Positions 35,437-42,846 of a DNA stretch of 64,000 nt are shown here, in pieces. Every line of letters begins with the position of its first letter. Positions within the stretch are counted from its first letter, which is position 1. The stretch covers positions 1,178,001 through 1,242,000 of the forward strand of contig CBDDGV010000003.1 of NCBI GenBank assembly GCA_965228005.1. The letters run 5' to 3'. The notes below the pieces were generated by a model. That model had not been told where the DNA came from, did no database searches, and saw only the letters and a program-made list of their open reading frames with translations. Source of the DNA: JBCCXZ01 sp965228005. Its GTDB lineage: Bacteria > Planctomycetota > Planctomycetia > Pirellulales > Lacipirellulaceae. The translations under genes and the position numbers were made by a program.

Positions 35437-36348
35437 TTACTCCATCGCCTCCAGCGAATAAGCCCGCTCCGCCACATCCAGAGTAAACATGTACCGTCCT
35501 GCGGCGGGGAGGTACGCTGAGATGTTCTCCGGCGTCCCCTCCAGGTTTGTGACACCCGCCGCGTGGAGCGGGAACCCCGACTCGGCGCCTTCCGCGGCCC
35601 CAAGGTTCAGTTCCCAACTTTCGTTCGCCGCGAACTTGAACTCGATCGGCCCCGCCTCCTCGACCTCAACTTCCGCCCGCCACACGCCGTCCCCGCCTTG
35701 CCTCATCGGAGTGGCGGAGATCTTCCACTCGTTGAACGACCCAGGCACGCCGATCGATTGGATGTCGTCCAAAGAAAACGTCGCCGCCTCGGCGGTCGGC
35801 GGCGTGTAGAGCATCTCCCGGTAAGCCCCAAAGGCGAGCAGCACCCCAAACAACGCCACCCCCGCCGCGTCCAGCACCCGGAGCTTGCCGCGATCATCCA
35901 GCGGCCGGTCCTGCAGCAACAACCGGTCGAGCGACCACCCCCCTGCCCCGACGCCCAGCAGCGCCACGAACATCCACAGGTATTGATTTGCCACGTGCAC
36001 CACAAACACCGGCACCTCGGCGTGCGAGCCGAACACCGCCACCAGGAACGTGATCGTCAGCAACAGCGCCGCCGGCCGCGAGAACAGCCCGACCACCAGC
36101 AGCAGCCCCCCGGCGAACTCCGAGAACGCCGCCAGGAAAGCGAACAACTGCGGCAGCGGGAACCCCAGGTCCGCCACGTCGCCGGCGAACCAGGTCGTCG
36201 TCGGCAGCTTGTCGAGCCCGGCCCGCGAGATCGAAATCCCCGCGTAAAGCCGCAGCAGAAACACCCCCGCGTCCCCCAAGAATCCTAGCGACCGCCCGCC
36301 TCCGTGCAGGGCCCGCCGAATCAATCCCATTTGCTGTTCGTCGCTCAT
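35437..36348 (-). CDS. DoxX-family protein with C-terminal early-set-like domain
   Basis: 303 residues. Residues up to about 170 form a four-helix DoxX domain (FLLRLYAGISISRAGLDKLP, then AFLAAFSEFAGGLLLVVGLF and ANQYLWMFVALLGVG), a membrane family linked to quinone-dependent or sulphur metabolism. After a further helix comes an unrelated exposed domain: GVPGSFNEWKISATPMRQGG, GVWRAEVEVEEAGPIEFKF and NESWELNLG, which looks like an AMPK/CBM48 or SusE/F-type early-set fold. GAGGGCG precedes the chosen ATG; two further in-frame ATGs exist 6-9 nt upstream. The partner ligand is unknown. Confidence 0.8.
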   Translation of the reverse strand: MSDEQQMGLIRRALHGGGRSLGFLGDAGVFLLRLYAGISISRAGLDKLPTTTWFAGDVADLGFPLPQLFAFLAAFSEFAGGLLLVVGLFSRPAALLLTITFLVAVFGSHAEVPVFVVHVANQYLWMFVALLGVGAGGWSLDRLLLQDRPLDDRGKLRVLDAAGVALFGVLLAFGAYREMLYTPPTAEAATFSLDDIQSIGVPGSFNEWKISATPMRQGGDGVWRAEVEVEEAGPIEFKFAANESWELNLGAAEGAESGFPLHAAGVTNLEGTPENISAYLPAAGRYMFTLDVAERAYSLEAME

Positions 36349-36554
36349 CGTCATCGCCCTCATTACGCTGGATTAGCCGTCCGCAACGGCCCGCTGCTGT
36401 CCCTTTCGCCCACCGCTCACCAGCGGATGCAAGCACCGCCAAACCCGCCTTCCCGCACCCCGGGGTCGACGCTATCATCCCGCCCTGCCCTGTTGCGGGC
36501 AGACCCTTTTCTGCGTCGGTCCTCGTCTCGCGAACCGCCCGGCAAATCAGCCCA

Positions 36555-37736
36555 GTGCAGCTCAAGCCCCACAACAGAGTCGGCGCGGCCGTAGCGCTCT
36601 GGCTGTGCGCTGGCTGCACCGCGCCGTTCGGGTTGGAGTATGAAAACACCTACCTCGCCGGCCGGGTGCACAACCCCACCCCCGACGTCGTCTACCAAGT
36701 AGGCGACACAAACGGCAACGGCCTCATCGACGAGAACGAGCAGCCCGCCCCGCCGCGCATCGAGCAGGAGTCCGCTGGCTCAACGATAGCCAGCACACCG
36801 CAGGGTGCTTCTAGCTCAAACACTCTCATGCATGGCTTCCTCGACGTTGGCGATGGGGTGCTTGATGGCGATGGGTTTGCCGACGACATAGGTCGATCTG
36901 GCCAATCGAGCCCTCAAGGATCTGTTCTTGTCCCATTCGATCCTGTGCCGGACACACGCATCGGAGGCTTGAACAGCAATGATTTTGGAGACTTAGTAAC
37001 CCTGCCTACTTCCTTCAACTCCCTCTTCCTAGGTTCGTGGGTCCAGTCCCAAGATTTGGAGCTGCTCCAAGTCCACCGCTTCGAAGCCCTCGTGTTCGAC
37101 CGCCCCGAGGAACGCTCGCGGTTCGCAATCCGCCCGCCCGGCGAAGAAGGGACGACCAGGGACACGGAACTAGAGGAGACCAAAGAGCCGCAGCCCGACA
37201 CCTTCGTTGAACTCGGTTACGGCGCCCGTTTCCACATACGGGACGACAGGCAACGCCTCCGGGCCAGCGGCGGAGTCTTGGGCAACAGCTACTGGAACAC
37301 AACCATCGACAACCAGGCCGTCGGCCCAGTAATCACGGCCAGTGTCGGCGTCGATCGCGACGGGTGGACAATCACTGCAGGAGGCTCTGTCGGAGCCGCC
37401 TACAACGACGGCGACGGCGAACAAGCCGTCGGCATTGGGGAAGATCTCGTTCTTCGTGGGCAGTTCAACAGCCCGCTTTTCTTCGACCCTACGTACAGCC
37501 GCAACAACGACTCCGAACAGAACTTCACCTTCATCACGGATTTCTCCGCCGAAGCCCGCTACCAGATCCGGCCGGGGCTCTCCGCCGGAGTCAGCTACTA
37601 CGCCTTCTTCCTCAGCGCCGTCCGCCACGCAGAGGACCAGATCGACTACACGCTGCCCAACATGGGCTTCATCAACGGCGGAACCGACGACCTCATCATG
37701 CAGACCGCCCTCGCCTCGATCGAGTACCGCCGCTAA
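36555..37736 (+). CDS. Outer-membrane BBP7-like protein with EF-hand-like module
   Basis: 393 residues from a GTG. Signal with lipobox-like LCAGCTAP. The mature N-terminus has a short module, VHNPTPDVVYQVGD followed by DTNGNGLIDENEQP, the latter a Ca2+-loop-like DxNxNGxIDxxE. The rest consists of alternating strands (RFEALVFD, TFVELGYGARFHIRDD, WTITAGGSVGAAYND, FSAEARYQIRPGLSAGVSYY) ending SIEYRR, consistent with the planctomycete BBP7-type beta-barrel family in the outer membrane. The small gene just downstream repeats the N-terminal module. Pore function is inferred, not demonstrated. Confidence 0.72.
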   Translation: MQLKPHNRVGAAVALWLCAGCTAPFGLEYENTYLAGRVHNPTPDVVYQVGDTNGNGLIDENEQPAPPRIEQESAGSTIASTPQGASSSNTLMHGFLDVGDGVLDGDGFADDIGRSGQSSPQGSVLVPFDPVPDTRIGGLNSNDFGDLVTLPTSFNSLFLGSWVQSQDLELLQVHRFEALVFDRPEERSRFAIRPPGEEGTTRDTELEETKEPQPDTFVELGYGARFHIRDDRQRLRASGGVLGNSYWNTTIDNQAVGPVITASVGVDRDGWTITAGGSVGAAYNDGDGEQAVGIGEDLVLRGQFNSPLFFDPTYSRNNDSEQNFTFITDFSAEARYQIRPGLSAGVSYYAFFLSAVRHAEDQIDYTLPNMGFINGGTDDLIMQTALASIEYRR

Positions 37737-37765
37737 ACCCTTCCGCCGCGCGAAAGGCACACACA

Positions 37766-38026
37766 GTGAAACGCTACAACCTCCCAGCCCTTCTGCTCTT
37801 CGCCGCCGGCTGCGCCGGCCTCCCCGACGCCGAGGACTCCGGCCTCGACGCCCGCGTCGCCAACCCCGTCGCCGACCGCGTCTGGCGCACCGGCGACGAC
37901 AACGCCAACGGAGTGATCGACCGCGGCGAGCAGCCCGGACAAACGCTCACCCTCCAGCCGGTCGCCGGCCTCCCCGCCCTGCCCCAGCCGAGCCAGCCCG
38001 GCTTCCGCGAAGACGAGCCCCGCTGA
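37766..38026 (+). CDS. Small lipoprotein sharing module with upstream gene
   Basis: 86 residues from a GTG with GAAAGG upstream. Signal LLLFAAGCAGL gives a lipobox. The mature part reads VANPVADRVWRTGD then DDNANGVIDRGEQP, a Ca2+-loop-like motif that matches, residue for residue in spacing, the module at the N-terminus of the outer-membrane protein 30 nt upstream (NPxxDxVxxxGDxNxNGxID..EQP). The remainder is a short Pro-rich tail. The two genes are probably cotranscribed and derived from one another by duplication of this module. Function unknown. Confidence 0.7.
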   Translation: MKRYNLPALLLFAAGCAGLPDAEDSGLDARVANPVADRVWRTGDDNANGVIDRGEQPGQTLTLQPVAGLPALPQPSQPGFREDEPR

Positions 38027-38131
38027 TCATACCTCGGTCGCTCTAGCCACTTGGTCGTGGCCGCCTCCGCGCGGTAGATTGAGGGCAACTCGCCGGGCCG
38101 TGAAGCGTCCGGTGAATCCCGCCCCCCGGCG

Positions 38132-38153
38132 GCGGTCTATCACCAAAGACCGC
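38132..38153. other. Inverted repeat upstream of peroxiredoxin gene
   Basis: GCGGTCT / AGACCGC 7-bp arms with an 8-nt loop, about 115 nt before the peroxiredoxin start. It could be an operator or an mRNA hairpin. It is too GC-rich to match a PerR-type box and OxyR sites are not recognisable by eye, so no regulator is proposed. Confidence 0.35.
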
Positions 38154-38269
38154 AAACCGGCGCCACGCCGGCCCGCCCGCCAGATTCCCTCCCCATTCGA
38201 ACGACCCTCCCGGCCCCGCCCCCCGGCGGCCGACCCGCCCCCTACCCTTTCCGCTACGAAGGACCCCCC

Positions 38270-38869
38270 ATGAGCTGCCTCGTTACCCAGCCCGCCCCCG
38301 AATTCACCGCCCAGGCCGTCATGCCCGACGGCCAGTTCCAGCAAGTGAACCTGTCCGACTACAAGGGCAAGTACGTCCTGCTGTTCTTCTACCCGCTCGA
38401 CTTCACCTTCGTCTGCCCGACCGAGATCATCGCCTTCTCCGAAGCGGCCGAGGAGTTCAAGAAGCGGAACGTCGAGTTGCTGGGCGTTTCGATCGACAGC
38501 CACTTCTCGCACTTCGCCTGGCGGAACACCCCCCGCACCGAGGGCGGCATCGGCCCGATCAACTACCCGCTCGTCTCCGACCTCAGCAAGCAGATCGCTG
38601 CCGACTACGGCGTCCTGCTCGGCTCAGGCGTCGCCCTCCGCGGCCTGTTCCTGATCGACAAGGAAGGCGTCGTCCGCCACGAACTGGTCAACGACCTCCC
38701 GCTCGGCCGCAGCGTCGACGAGGCCCTCCGCCTGATCGACGCCCTCCAGTACACCGAGGAGCACGGCGAGGTCTGCCCCGCCAACTGGAAGGTCGGCAGC
38801 GCCGCGATGACCCCCGACACCCAGAAGAGCAAGGACTACTTCCAGAAGTCCTACGCCACATCCAGCTAA
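38270..38869 (+). CDS. Typical 2-Cys peroxiredoxin (AhpC/Prx1 type)
   Basis: 199 residues. Reduces hydrogen and alkyl peroxides in the cytoplasm. Seen: peroxidatic Cys in FTFVCPTEIIAF, preceded by the YPLDF segment, then GVSIDSHFSHFAW, a GVALRGLFLID strand, and the resolving Cys in HGEVCPANW near residue 165, so it is the typical two-Cys form that needs an external reductant such as thioredoxin. A C-terminal YF-type tail (KDYFQKSY) is present, which in eukaryotes relates to overoxidation sensitivity. GAAGGAC precedes the ATG. A strong terminator follows. Confidence 0.94.
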   Translation: MSCLVTQPAPEFTAQAVMPDGQFQQVNLSDYKGKYVLLFFYPLDFTFVCPTEIIAFSEAAEEFKKRNVELLGVSIDSHFSHFAWRNTPRTEGGIGPINYPLVSDLSKQIAADYGVLLGSGVALRGLFLIDKEGVVRHELVNDLPLGRSVDEALRLIDALQYTEEHGEVCPANWKVGSAAMTPDTQKSKDYFQKSYATSS

Positions 38870-38879
38870 GCACTCGTAG

Positions 38880-38899
38880 GATGGGTGCTCGCACCCATC
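38880..38899. repeat. Short perfect palindrome after peroxiredoxin gene
   Basis: GATGGGTGC / GCACCCATC arms with a 2-nt loop, 11 nt after the stop codon. Such GGATGGGTGC palindromes are common intergenic elements in many bacteria. It lies just before the terminator and is distinct from it. Confidence 0.5.
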
Positions 38900-38917
38900 A
38901 AGGGAAGCTGCACCACC

Positions 38918-38954
38918 GGGAACCGGCCCGCCCCCAGCGGCCGGTTCCCTTTTT
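38918..38954 (+). terminator. Rho-independent terminator of peroxiredoxin gene
   Basis: Perfect 11-bp stem GGGAACCGGCC / GGCCGGTTCCC with a 10-nt loop, followed directly by TTTTT. It is about 50 nt after the stop and ends the peroxiredoxin transcript. The hairpin itself is symmetrical, but only the plus strand has the T-run. Confidence 0.88.
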
Positions 38955-39026
38955 CGTGCGCCTTCACCTTATCCCACGGTTGGACCTACGACCTCCCACT
39001 CCCTGCTCCCACTCCCACTCACCCCG

Positions 39027-39383
39027 ATGCCCCTCCGCCAGAGACTAAAGGCCCTCGCCGAGCGTTGGAACAACTGGGTCGGCGACCGAGACATCGAACG
39101 GGCCATCCCAGCCGAGCTCCGCCGCCAGGGCTACCCGCCCGCCGCGAACCAGATCCGCGACTTCCGCATCGCCGCGATCGAGCGCCCCGGATGGGTCTGC
39201 GTCTACCTCTTCCAGGTCGCGACGCTCAGCGCTGAGGGGCAGCCGTCCACCCTCTACGGCATCGTCCGCGACGACTCTCGCGTCCGTTCTGTGGTGAAAC
39301 TCTACACCGACCCGCGCAAGCGCGAGGCCCAAAGGGTCCGATGGTCCGAGGGCCTCATCCTTGCCCCCAGCCTGCGACGCTAA
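39027..39383 (+). CDS. Hypothetical small basic protein
   Basis: 118 residues, no signal peptide. It has an amphipathic N-terminal helix (LRQRLKALAERWNNWVGD), then strands IRDFRIAAIERPGWVCVYLFQVATL and LYGIVRDDSRVRSVVKLYTD. The balance and coding bias look real and it stands free between the terminator of the peroxiredoxin gene and the convergent DUF4062 gene (30-nt gap). Not recognised. Confidence 0.6.
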   Translation: MPLRQRLKALAERWNNWVGDRDIERAIPAELRRQGYPPAANQIRDFRIAAIERPGWVCVYLFQVATLSAEGQPSTLYGIVRDDSRVRSVVKLYTDPRKREAQRVRWSEGLILAPSLRR

Positions 39384-39413
39384 GCAGCCCGACTAGCCAG
39401 GCAGCGAGATAGG

Positions 39414-40415
39414 TCATGCCTCCGAGCCACTCTCCGTTTCCTTGACAGACAAGCGACGCATCATCTCAAGCTCACCCTGAGATGTAAGAAACCAGTAAAG
39501 CTCCGGCACCATGGAATCTGGAGAGCGATCTAGCCGAATGAGTCCCAGAGCCATCAACTGGATTCTAATCTGTTCTAGGAAGGCACCGGCGACATGACCC
39601 TCTTGGTTCAGATTCCTAACATGCATGCCTCGGTCAGCTTGGACGCGATAAGCAATCGTGGAGGAGGCTCTGCTCTCTCTAATTCCCAAGCCCATGGAAG
39701 GAGCGACAGCTAAGAAAATCTCCGACCATGTGGCGTCAAATTGCTGTATCTGGCCGTTACCTAGCTCACACTCAAAGCTATAAGGCGAATCAAGCGAGGC
39801 AAGATTGCTGACGCCTATCTCATTCTGCACGGTTCTTGAAGCTGACTCCGATTTCAGCTTCGCGAGGTTCTTCCTGAGGTCATTCACTTCCGCAAGGATT
39901 TCCGAATTGGCCACCTGATCGGCACGAACCCAACCCGTCGCTGGATAAGCCTTTATCGTCTGCATAAGACTCAGTGCGACTTCACCCGGCAGAGCAGCGC
40001 TCTCAGACCACTGCCTTACAAGGCGCCCAGCCATGACTCGCGCTCGGAATGCCTCAAGTTTCTCTTGTAAGTCCGGGGCGGTATCAGACTTCTCCACGGA
40101 GAGCTTTTCGGGCGACTCATGCACGAATGCGAGCACCTTCAGTCCTATTTCGCATGCGTAGTCGTACTCGCGTTCCGTGTAGCTTATCCCCGCTTCAGTA
40201 AGGCTGCCGTATCGGTTGCCGATGATCAGCAAGTAATAGTCGCAGTCATCGATGATCCGCTTGATGAACTCGAACTGCTCATCGTCGATCGCCGGGAAAA
40301 GTTCCATGCCGGCTGGGATGCAATCCATCTGCATCAGAGCCTTCGTGACAGCCTGCCGCTCTTCGCGCAAGTCCGCGTAGGTAGAGCTCACGAAAACCTG
40401 GTAACGCTTGTCCAT
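39414..40415 (-). CDS. DUF4062-domain protein, low GC
   Basis: 333 residues. The N-terminal 100 are a DUF4062 domain: YQVFVSSTYADLREERQAV, a Met-rich linker, FEFIKRIIDDCDYYLLIIGNRYGS and TEREYDYACEIGLKVLAFV, a flavodoxin/TIR-like fold. DUF4062 occurs fused to nucleases, kinases or NLR-like regions in defence and signalling proteins. Here no ATPase or nuclease motif follows; instead there is a coiled region (VNDLRKNLAKLKSE), an unknown middle domain, and a final LIRLDRS..VPELYWFLTSQGELEMMRRL, reminiscent of a winged helix. Composition is clearly less GC-rich than neighbours. Solitary orientation opposite to its left neighbour suggests acquisition. Confidence 0.8.
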   Translation of the reverse strand: MDKRYQVFVSSTYADLREERQAVTKALMQMDCIPAGMELFPAIDDEQFEFIKRIIDDCDYYLLIIGNRYGSLTEAGISYTEREYDYACEIGLKVLAFVHESPEKLSVEKSDTAPDLQEKLEAFRARVMAGRLVRQWSESAALPGEVALSLMQTIKAYPATGWVRADQVANSEILAEVNDLRKNLAKLKSESASRTVQNEIGVSNLASLDSPYSFECELGNGQIQQFDATWSEIFLAVAPSMGLGIRESRASSTIAYRVQADRGMHVRNLNQEGHVAGAFLEQIRIQLMALGLIRLDRSPDSMVPELYWFLTSQGELEMMRRLSVKETESGSEA

Positions 40416-40649
40416 AGCGAGCTTCCCGAAAGCTGCGGGTCCGTTGGTTCAACACTCAGCATACATCAGTAGGGCCACGAAGAGCCTCTATGAGTCGACC
40501 ACTCAGCTTGTCGGTAGTGTACTTAGATCCGAGAAACTCTGGGAGATGTCGGATAAAGCGGCATGAAAATGCCGTCCGCAGATTTTCTGGTGGAATTCGG
40601 CCGCGCAAGATTATATACATAAGTACACATACATCTGCTTCCCCAGAGG

Positions 40650-40668
40650 CCCGAGCGTCAGCGAGGGG
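40650..40668 (+). repeat. Dispersed repeat family, copy 2
   Basis: CCCGAGCGTCAGCGAGGGG, identical over its core to the copy at 35415 and related to 60525 and 63981. It lies upstream of the low-GC DUF4062 gene in the same region as the TATAAT-like box. Confidence 0.6.
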
Positions 40669-40861
40669 ACACCCCAGAAGAGCCACCGAAAACTCAACCC
40701 GCTTTGGCCAAAACAAGCCATGAAATCAACAAGCCCGAAGTCGACTTCACACTATGCTCACCGATCTCTGATCTCCGACCTCTCACCTCTCGGAGACGAC
40801 TTTAGGCATATCGCCGCGTGTACCCGGATCGGCGCCAAAAGACAAAACCCGGGCCCGCCCG

Positions 40862-40885
40862 GCCCGCCGACTTCAGTCGGCGGGC
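40862..40885 (-). terminator. REP-like hairpin serving as terminator, copy C
   Basis: 10-bp stem GCCCGCCGAC / GTCGGCGGGC with a 4-nt loop, 10 nt after the stop of the HTTM gene on the minus strand, with GGGTTTTGTCTTTT a little further on in that direction. The arms belong to the same family as those at 27519 and 32485. It likely ends the HTTM transcript. Confidence 0.55.
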
Positions 40886-40894
40886 GCCCACGGG

Positions 40895-41881
40895 CTAAGT
40901 AAACACCCGAGCAATCCGGGCCGCCAACGGGTCGCAGTACTTACGCACCGTCTGAGGCGAGACGAACGAGAGGTTCGCATAGATCATCGCCAGGCCGAAC
41001 GTAATCATCCCCATGCACAACGCGATCCCGCCGTGCACCCCGAACGCGATCAACAGCACCACCGGCCGGCAGTACCGGTTCCACACCAGGCAGCAGTAGA
41101 ACAGTTCCCAGAACACCGTCACGTGCGTCATGAGTGCCACCAGCACCGGCCAGCCCGCCAACCACGTCATGTCCAGCGACTGGTACTCCAGGTTCGCCAC
41201 CGCCCACCACACCGCCGTGCCCGCCTGCCAGTTCTCGCCCTCCAGCTTCGCAATGCCTGAAAACAGATACACCACGCACAGGTGCAGCTGCATCAGCCGG
41301 ATCGCCACGTTCGCCGACACGCACGCCGGCGGGTCGTCGGTGTGGCCCTTGCGCATCCGCCGCAGCCGGTCGACCGAGTACCGCGCCCCGCAGGGGCCCA
41401 GCATCAGGTACATCACCAGCATGCAGTTCGTCTTGTCGAGCCCAAAGAAAGCCCCCGGCGTCACCCGTTGGGCGTATGAGATCGCGAGCAGATAACCGAG
41501 GAAAGCAGCCGTGCGGGTAAAGAACCCGAGCATCAAACAGGTAAACACCAGCAATGCAAACACATGGACCGACCACAGCTGCCAGGGCTGATCGATCCAG
41601 AAGAACACGCTCCACGTCGACCACACCGGCTCGAGCGTGCCGTCCTCCAGCCGTGTGACGTGCACCGTGTTCCGCAGGAAATCCACCGGCCACCAACCCT
41701 CCGGGCCCAGGAAGGCCCACAAGTCGAGCGACCACACCGCGTGCGTGTACAGCAGCATCGAGCCGGCCAGCAGCCGGATGAGCGACAGCGTCGCCGGGTC
41801 GGCCGGCGTAAACCAGAACCGGTTCCAGGCCTCCCACACCTCGGCGATGTAGTCCCGCGTCCCGCGGGCGGCGGAGATCAT
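40895..41881 (-). CDS. HTTM-domain membrane protein
   Basis: 328 residues with about eight helices. Seen: SLIRLLAGSMLLYTHAVWSLDL near the N-terminus, YLLAISYAQR, GPCGARYSVDRLRR and MQLHLCVVYLFSGIAKLEGENWQ with the GIAKL signature and a later H in HVTVFWELFYC; together the HTTM (horizontally transferred transmembrane) domain, related to vitamin K-dependent gamma-carboxylase. Catalytic role in bacteria is unknown. Its ATG overlaps the stop of the upstream gene by 4 nt (ATGA), so the pair is translationally coupled and likely forms a complex. Confidence 0.85.
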   Translation of the reverse strand: MISAARGTRDYIAEVWEAWNRFWFTPADPATLSLIRLLAGSMLLYTHAVWSLDLWAFLGPEGWWPVDFLRNTVHVTRLEDGTLEPVWSTWSVFFWIDQPWQLWSVHVFALLVFTCLMLGFFTRTAAFLGYLLAISYAQRVTPGAFFGLDKTNCMLVMYLMLGPCGARYSVDRLRRMRKGHTDDPPACVSANVAIRLMQLHLCVVYLFSGIAKLEGENWQAGTAVWWAVANLEYQSLDMTWLAGWPVLVALMTHVTVFWELFYCCLVWNRYCRPVVLLIAFGVHGGIALCMGMITFGLAMIYANLSFVSPQTVRKYCDPLAARIARVFT

Positions 41882-42666
41882 CGGGGCGCCTCCAGCGTCT
41901 CGGCCGCCGGCAACTCCACCGGCGGCGTCTCCGGCACGCGGGGCTTCCCTTGCAACGAAGCGAGCACCCGGTACGTCGAGGGTGCGTCCAGCGGCGTCTC
42001 GTCCAGCACGCGATACGGCGGCAGCAGACCATGATAGACCAAGTCGACCTGACTCTCCCCGCCGTGGACCGTTGCCAAGTGGTCCGCGTAGTTCTGCCCC
42101 GAGCTCGGCCCGTGCCCCGCCGTCTGCTCCGAGAGCATCATGTGCCGGTGATAGAACAGCCGCGGCCGGTGGACGTTGCGATCGGGGAACGTCCCCTCCA
42201 CGACCTGCCCGTCCGGACGGGTCACGCGGTAACGCATGATGTGCGTCCCCGCCGGGTCCGGCGCGAAGAACTCGTAGCCGTGATTGATGAATACCAGATT
42301 CTGATAGTGGGTCAGGTGCTCCGACAGCCAACGCACCACAACCGGTTTCTGCCACTCGCGGCTCGACTCCGGCGGCGGGGCGACCGGGTTGCCTTGCTCG
42401 TCGAACAGCCGGAAGTTCGGCGGCAGTGCGTCGGAGGTGATCAGAGACCACGGCGCGACGAACACCGCCAGCATGTGGCCCGAGACCAGCAGGCTCACCA
42501 ACAACCGCGACCAGAGGTTCCAGCCAGCTTTGCCGGGCGGAGCCGGCTTGGGCGGCTTGGCTTTCTCAGGCTTGGGCTTCTCCGGCTTGGCCGGAGGATC
42601 AGCGGCGCGCGGCGCCGCCTGTTGCGACTGCTGCTTCGACCCGAATTCGTGCCGACGCCTTGCCAT
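41878..42666 (-). CDS. HTTM-partner membrane protein
   Basis: 262 residues. An N-terminal cytoplasmic Lys/Pro/Ala-rich stretch (KPEKPKPEKAKPPKPAPPGK) precedes one transmembrane helix (WSRLLVSLLVSGHMLAVFVAP), then an exposed region with YQNLVFINHGYEFFAPDPAG and TRPDGQVVEGTFPDRNVHRP. The FFAPDP segment and the coupled HTTM gene are typical of planctomycete HTTM pairs. The function is unknown; it is likely the soluble partner of the HTTM protein in the membrane. Confidence 0.75.
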   Translation of the reverse strand: MARRRHEFGSKQQSQQAAPRAADPPAKPEKPKPEKAKPPKPAPPGKAGWNLWSRLLVSLLVSGHMLAVFVAPWSLITSDALPPNFRLFDEQGNPVAPPPESSREWQKPVVVRWLSEHLTHYQNLVFINHGYEFFAPDPAGTHIMRYRVTRPDGQVVEGTFPDRNVHRPRLFYHRHMMLSEQTAGHGPSSGQNYADHLATVHGGESQVDLVYHGLLPPYRVLDETPLDAPSTYRVLASLQGKPRVPETPPVELPAAETLEAPR

Positions 42667-42771
42667 CTGCTCCCTCGGTTTCCGTCGGCTCCCTGGCCGG
42701 TCCCCTGCCCCGCCCGATTCTGTGGGAACCGGCGAGCCGACCGCGTCGGTCTCGGTGCGATAGCAAAAGAA

Positions 42772-42807
42772 AAACCCCCGCTCCGGTCAACACCGAAGCG
42801 GGGGTTT
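42772..42807 (-). terminator. Rho-independent terminator after TIGR03000 gene
   Basis: 11-bp perfect stem AAACCCCCGCT / AGCGGGGGTTT with an inner CGGT/ACCG extension in the loop, followed on the minus strand by TTCTTTT. Located 40 nt after the stop of the TIGR03000 gene and before the start of the HTTM-partner gene. Confidence 0.85.
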
Positions 42808-42846
42808 GGATTGCTGCTAGCGTCGCAGTCTCGATCGAACGAACCG

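Larger units (their letters stand above)
40416..40894. other. Long low-GC intergenic region
   Basis: 479 bases between the DUF4062 gene and the HTTM gene, both minus strand. It holds the dispersed repeat at 40650, the hairpin at 40862, and a lone TATAAT on the minus strand at 40610-40615 without a clear -35 partner, about 195 nt before the DUF4062 start. Two short frames exist on either strand but lack a ribosome site and protein-like composition, so I list none. Confidence 0.45.

Noticed and set aside
40456..40723. Two overlapping short frames on opposite strands upstream of the DUF4062 gene
   Set aside because: No ribosome site and atypical composition; both run through the dispersed repeat at 40650.
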